A stretch of DNA of 64,000 nt, from contig NC_055994.1 in NCBI RefSeq assembly GCF_018446385.1, forward strand, positions 36,624,868 to 36,688,867, given 5' to 3'. This stretch comes from Zingiber officinale (lineage: Eukaryota > Streptophyta > Magnoliopsida > Zingiberales > Zingiberaceae). The position numbers and the translations under genes were made by a program. Positions 59,253 through 64,000 of this stretch are shown in pieces; position 1 is the first letter of the stretch; the number at the start of each line of letters is the position of its first letter. The notes beneath the pieces are model-generated. The model had not been told where the DNA came from, did no database searches, and saw only the letters and a list, made by a program, of their open reading frames with translations.

Positions 59253-59591
59253 ATCGTTAAATTAAATTACGGATATCAATACCAATATAACCAACATAAA
59301 ATAACAACATACCTATTTCATGCGGAGATGTTCCGTGCTGTCCGGTCCCCATTTGACCTCAAAATTCGAACGTACATATCGTGAAATCAAATAAATCCAA
59401 ACAATCCAAACATAACCATATCGAAAATCCGATAATGCCAAGTTTGACTCAAACTGCTAACCCAAATATCGTAATACCAACAACCCGATAAATCTCCGAA
59501 ACCAAAAGCGGTATCCATAACTCGCCCGATACCAATAAATTGGTATCGGATAAATCGAAAATCCAAAATACGAAACAAAAGATCGTATAAC
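59253..59591 (-). other. C untranslated leader
   Basis: About 340 bp between PBS and gag, A-rich, with repeated words ACCAATA and CGATA. No gene seen. Confidence 0.7.
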
Positions 59592-59604
59592 GTGCTCGAT
59601 ACCA
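59592..59604 (-). other. Primer binding site of C
   Basis: Minus strand TGGTATCGAGCAC, six bases from the 5' LTR. Canonical is TGGTATCAGAGC; CAG has become CG, a one-base loss inside the tRNA-pairing region. Confidence 0.8.
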
Positions 59605-59610
59605 CTAAAT

Positions 59611-62234
59611 TGTCACGCCCCAGAGGAGTCCCTGTCCGAAGAAATTTCGGCAGATCTCCCCTGTACGACGGACAATCGAAACTTTCTACATACATAAATA
59701 CCTCAGCCACAAGCGGCTGGAATAAAAACAGTAAATAAAATCAATCACCACGCAGTTTATATAAGTATTCAGCCTCCAAATCCAAATAGTAAACAAAACA
59801 ATAAAACTCGACTCAAAATCCACCCTACTCCACTACACTCGTAAAGCTCAAACCGACGAACCCACCTCTAGGCAGTGCATATAGTAGAATAAAATCCAAA
59901 TCATATCAAAGGTCCATCAAACGAAAGGATTCCATACAATATCCATATGAAAAATCCAAAACAAGACTAAAACAAAGTCCGATAGAGAATAAAAAAACTA
60001 AAATAAAATAACAACTCAACCCAAGAGAGGACTAGCACTACGTGCTGTGGGGACTAGCTGGAACTCCTCCTGACAGATCAACCTAAAAATAACAACAATG
60101 GGCGGGGTGAGTCCAACACTCAGCAGTACAATTGATATGCAAAGTAAAGAAATAACACCTAGCACTAATCATACATACGTCTCGATAAAGATAAAGGTAA
60201 CTACAAACCAAGAAGACAGAGAGAATCAGACTAACCAGACCGGTAAAAGGACAAACAATCCGAAGGTATAGAAGACCAGATGCATGTCAATCAAGGTATC
60301 CAAGCAATGTAGCATATAAGTGCAACAAACACAAACACAAGCAATAAATGCATCATGCATATGATGCCAATGTCATGGTCACCCCGACGCCAGTCTACAA
60401 TGGTGGGACCGAGTGGGTAGGGTCATGACAACCGTGCACTCAGAACACTACTCCCGATGGTGATCGAGTGGACGGATCTTGTCGAGTACATACGCACTCC
60501 TACCCCAAATCATAAATGGGGGAGCGCAATGCTCTCAACTCCCGGTACACTGTGACGGGGAGGAATCTCTAACGTGCTACACGCTGCGTCACACTACCCC
60601 TGAGCGGATCAACGGAGCACCGGAAGAGTCAAACTGACGTGCTACCACGCTGTATCTCGCTACCCATGAGCGTCACAACGGAGCACCGAACAGCAATGTG
60701 CTCGACAATAATGGAGCAATCTATCGCACAAGATGCGATCATGCAAATGGTGCATGTCACTAAGCATGGTAATATACTAATCCAACCTCTGGACATATCA
60801 TAATGTGCACCAAAGCGAATGAATCATATCAAGATATACTGATCAATAAGGTATCAAACCTAGGTCCTGAACATGTGAAACGTGGTTATATCACTACCCA
60901 TGAGCATGATAGATCAGGTACAAGACCAATACGAGATGCAATCAAACAATCAATCAAACAGGTAACATGTATTGGGCAGTGATTAACCGAAGTAAATAGG
61001 GAACACAATTAATGCAACATATTATTTTCATTACTAAGCATATCAAAGACAATAAGTCAAAAGTACCCGCCTCCGATAAAATGGTCCAAATCCTGACTCC
61101 GAGATACTCGTCTCGCGTCAAAGTCCTGTGTCCATATTTAATTTAGTTAATTCTATCATGCCTTCATTAACTAAACCAAATCATAATTTCATTATTCAAT
61201 TAGAGTTAACTCACTAACCCTAACCCTTTCCACAACTACAATGGATTAGGTATCTCCAATTATCTACAATCAAATTGTGTCAGATTAATACATGAACTTG
61301 ATACCTAACCATGTAATCTATATTTATTCTAATAACAATGCTCTTACTTCTATCCAAAACTCACCAAGAAACAGTGGGACAGTATTGATTCCAGCAACAA
61401 GCTACAGTTTTTCCTCGAATCTGGCCGGAAGTGACGATATCCCTGCACAACTCAGTTTGGTTGGCAGATTTAGCAAGGATAACACCCTACTACTAAATCC
61501 AAATATACAAGGAAAATCTACCTCCAAATCCGGCCACCGGTAATCCCAATTCAGCACTATCACAGTAAACGTACGTGACTGAATTGACAAAAGGGGAGAG
61601 ATGTGCCACCGAACTCGAGCCCTAGATCAAATCTGCACTGCTCGGAATGAAAGAGGTGCCGGCGGCAGTAATCGAAGGCGCTCGGCTAGGGCAGAAGCTC
61701 TGCTCGACGATCGGAGGGAAAGCTCTAGGGCTGAGGAAGGCCGGCGGCAGCGCTGCTCCGGGCGGAGGGAGAGGCGATCGGCACTGTGCCAAGACGCGGC
61801 AGAGAGGAAGAAGGGCACAGAGAAATCGGACTTGGGAGAAAGGAGGAAACTGACCGGCCCTGCTCAGTGCGTCGCCGACGGCAGTGGCTCGGCGTCGGGT
61901 GGCTAGGGCACCGAGGGGTGAAGGCTTCGGCGGCGGAGAGGGCAGCGGTTAGGGCTTGGAGTAGTCGGCGGCGTCGGGGAAGAGATGAGGTGCGGGTCGG
62001 GCTTAAGGAATTCGGCGATATAAGAGAGAAAAAAAAGAAATAAGAAATATTTAATAAAAGAATTTATTAAAGGAACAATTCCTCACTTAAATCGGATAGC
62101 CCAAATAGACTTTTCTGGGCCCCGTTCCGGTCCCCGCTAACTCGTCCATACGAGCTCCGAAAAATTCCCGAAAAATATCCAAAAATTCTGGAAAATTCCC
62201 TTATTAATATTCGTCATTTTTCCAGTATTTTACA
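59611..62234 (-). repeat. 5' LTR of chromovirus C
   Basis: Plus-strand start TGTCACGCCCCAGAGGAG, end CCAGTATTTTACA, followed by the AACTT duplication. From about 60720 to 62198 it is almost identical to the 3' LTR; from 59611 to 60720 it differs by many small gaps and changes, many at CTG/CAG. Confidence 0.92.
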
Positions 62235-62517
62235 AACTTAGCCCTTTTTATTCTAGCCCTAATTACCCTACCGGGTAGGTTGTGTTTGGTTACCCTGCCG
62301 GGTAGATTCCTTTTGGAGCTGTCAGCTATTCTGGAGCCTCCATTATTGATTTTCTTTTTAGCTTGTTTTTAAAGTTTTAATTATATTCCTTTAATTTTAT
62401 TTGTTAAGTTAATTTTTATTTATTTATTAAGATGAATTTAATTATTTATTTGTTAAGATAATCTTTATTTATTTATTAAAATGAATTTAATTAATTATTT
62501 ATTAAGATAATTTTTAT
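62235..62517 (-). other. E internal region between C and gag
   Basis: Begins with the right AACTT duplication of C. AT-rich, with no pol domain. Contains ACCCTACCGGGTAGGTTG and ACCCTGCCGGGTAGATTC, a repeated 14-base-like word (62267-62310), and the start of a ~49-bp tandem repeat. Confidence 0.7.
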
Positions 62518-62540
62518 TTATTTATTAATTAAAATAATTT
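62406..62540. repeat. ~49-bp tandem repeat, 2.7 copies
   Basis: Units start with AAG(T/A)TAAT at 62406, 62455 and 62504, exactly 49 bp apart, each containing TTTATTTATTTATTAA and GAATTTAATTA. The third copy runs past the stop codon into the 3' end of the gag frame. Confidence 0.85.
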
Positions 62541-63711
62541 TTCTTTTTGCTCCCCCTGGATCATAGCCTCGATAAGGTCTATCAAGGTAATAGACTTGAT
62601 CCTTGGGGACCCAATATTGACCAAGTCCAACTTGATTGACCAAGTTGGACTTAGGTACCCATGCTTGGACTATCTTTCTATTATTTCTATTTACTAATGA
62701 TAAATACGATTTGTATTTTCTTTTAGTTTTAAATCCAAGTCCGAATTTGTTGTAAACGGCTCGTTGTTTTCCAAAAATCAGATCCAGATTCTTGGAACCC
62801 AAGGTGAACCGTTTCAACGTGTCCTTGAGTTCTTTAACTTGAGTTTTCAAATTGGAATTTTCTTCCTCAAGTTGTTGGACTTGAGTTGAACTTTCAATTT
62901 GAACTAACACAGTTAAGGGACTCGAGTTAGTCACTTCTTTAAGGGTTGTTACCTCCTTTAGAAGTGACTTGACCCGGATGTTAGATTTGGCAAACTTCTT
63001 AAGCAAGTAAGGAATTAAGTTTTCCGAATCATCTAAGTTAATACTAGACATTATAGAACTTACAGTGGGTTTGGGTCCTTCGGAAACGGATACGGATCCG
63101 TGGCTTCGCTCGGATTTGGTGTCTAATTCGTTCTCGATTTCGGATTCAAACTCGGACTCGGTTTCGGCAACATGTGTTGGTACTGGTAGAGCGAGGAGGC
63201 TTGCTTGTTCTTCTTCATCGGATTCAGATTCGTCTGATGACTCGGACCATGTTGCATTTAACACTTTCTTCGTCTTGCTTGTTCCTGCAAATGACGTAAC
63301 ACTTTTCTCGGCCGGAGTAGTATTAGTCTGCTCAAATGATTCATTAATTAAAACATGCTTACCTATTTTCGTATTAGAAATACCTTCGTGAAGCTCAATC
63401 AGCTTCTCCCATAACTCCTTCGCACTTGAGAACTTTCCAACTCGATCAAGCTCTGAATTTGTTAGTCCGCACTGTAGGGTGTAGGTTGCTTTGACGTTGG
63501 TCTCTACTTTCTTGATTAGGATAGGATCCCAGTTCTCACATGGTGTTGGATTGCTGGTTCCGTCAGTTGGTAGTTCGAATCCAGTCTTGACTATCATCCA
63601 TATGTCGAACTGGACCTAGAGAAAAGACTCCATTCGACACTTCCAATAGCCGAAGTCTTCGCCGAAGAAGAGCGGGGGACGAGCAGTGTTGTATCCTTCT
63701 TGATGGGCCAT
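62518..63711 (-). pseudogene. gag: Sirevirus-like gag ORF of element E (one in-frame stop)
   Basis: Capsid-like protein of a copia (Sirevirus-type) element. It starts MAHQEGYNTARPPLFFGEDF at 63711, followed by GYWKCRMESFL, then an in-frame TAG at 63616-63618. It is then open for ~366 codons to 62518, starting FDIWMIVKTGFELPTDG. In order: an alpha-helical capsid region (SSAKELWEKLIELHEGISNT), an acidic S/E/D-rich region, a coiled-coil-like stretch (VQQLEEENSNLKTQVKELKD), a RFTLGSKNLDLIFGKQRAVY block, and a tail with AWVPKSN and QYWVPKDQVYYL as found before protease in this group. No CCHC knuckle is seen, and no protease or pol follows. Open reading over this length suggests relative youth or use in trans. 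Confidence 0.85.
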
Positions 63712-64000
63712 TTGAGAAATGAATCTTGCACACAAAGAAACAAGAAAGCTTGTTCCAAGTCTTGGTCTTGGATTAGTAATGCAGAATAAAGATAGAAATA
63801 ACAATTTACAAATTTTGAGAAAAAATAATAAAATAATAAAAATATTATTAAAATAATATAAAAAATATTTTTTTAAAATTTGCTAAATGTGATATTTCGT
63901 TAATCTCAATCAATTGTGAAAAGATGAAAATTGATTTTTTAAAACCAGTTTTGGAGGGAAAAACGAAAGGCGTAAGGTTTTATTTTTAACCTATACAAAC
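63712..64000 (-). other. E leader, running out of the window
   Basis: AT-rich sequence upstream of gag. The 5' LTR and primer site of E should lie beyond 64000. The gag frame stays open a further 31 codons upstream (to 63804), but the conserved start fits 63711 better. Confidence 0.6.

Larger units (their letters stand above)
51468..62234 (-). mobile_element. Full-length Ty3/gypsy chromovirus C (Tekay type)
   Basis: 3' LTR 51468-54111, 5' LTR 59611-62234, exact AACTT duplications at 51463-51467 and 62235-62239. Right to left: PBS, gag with two zinc knuckles, protease, RT, RNase H, integrase, chromodomain, purine tract. It inserted into element E. The LTRs are nearly identical over their distal 1.4 kb, and RT/RNase H is open, so this looks like the youngest full element here. 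Damage is confined to gag, the gag-PR-RT joins and integrase. Confidence 0.95.

Noticed and set aside
51468..62234. Endogenous pararetrovirus instead of a retrotransposon
   Set aside because: Paired LTRs, target duplications, gypsy-type integrase and a chromodomain are present; no movement-protein or coat-protein region is seen.

Overview
This window is a block of plant heterochromatin made almost entirely of LTR retrotransposons nested inside one another. I found no host gene, rRNA, tRNA or CRISPR array. Both Ty1/copia elements (order PR-INT-RT-RNH) and chromodomain Ty3/gypsy elements (order PR-RT-RNH-INT, Tekay/Del type) are present, along with a Sirevirus-like gag-only element and a Tat/Athila-like relic. 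This mix indicates a flowering plant with a large, repeat-rich genome. A monocot is plausible, but the species cannot be fixed from the sequence.

Layout. 1-2420: a family-A copia LTR on the minus strand (A0), cut by the window edge. 2421-40724: one plus-strand family-A LTR (L0) split by three later insertions. These are a chromovirus solo LTR C' (3083-6150), a whole copia A1 on the plus strand (7220-16645), and a whole copia A2 on the minus strand (16711-40339). A2 was split by a full chromovirus D on the minus strand (19423-33141). D was in turn hit by a family-A solo LTR (23908-26364) inside its reverse transcriptase and by a family-B solo LTR (27587-29428) at the gag/protease junction. 40725-47624: an old Tat/Athila-like relic, split by a family-B solo LTR (41807-46508) that itself carries a D-related solo LTR (42278-45021). 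From 47625 to the window end: a Sirevirus-like element E on the minus strand, with 3' LTR, polypurine tract, AT-rich internal DNA and a gag-like ORF but no pol. E is split by a full chromovirus C (51468-62234).

Nine insertions have TG...CA ends and exact 5-bp target duplications that can be read directly: TCGGC, CACAA, AACCT, TTAAG, GATGT, GGAGG, TTATG, ACCAC and AACTT. The relative order of insertion therefore follows from the nesting. C is the best preserved element, with a continuous RT/RNase H reading frame. A1 is the most damaged.

The most unusual signals are these. (i) Duplicated sequence pairs repeatedly differ at CTG/CAG, which becomes CG or CCG in one copy. This happens even in tRNA primer sites and is patchy, which suggests base-calling or polishing errors at CHG-methylated sites; many frameshifts may then not be real. 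(ii) Family-A LTRs carry short hairpins whose arms vary in a compensated way. (iii) The E LTR has a cluster of GC-rich palindromes directly upstream of a TATA box. (iv) E itself is a gag-only, apparently non-autonomous element.
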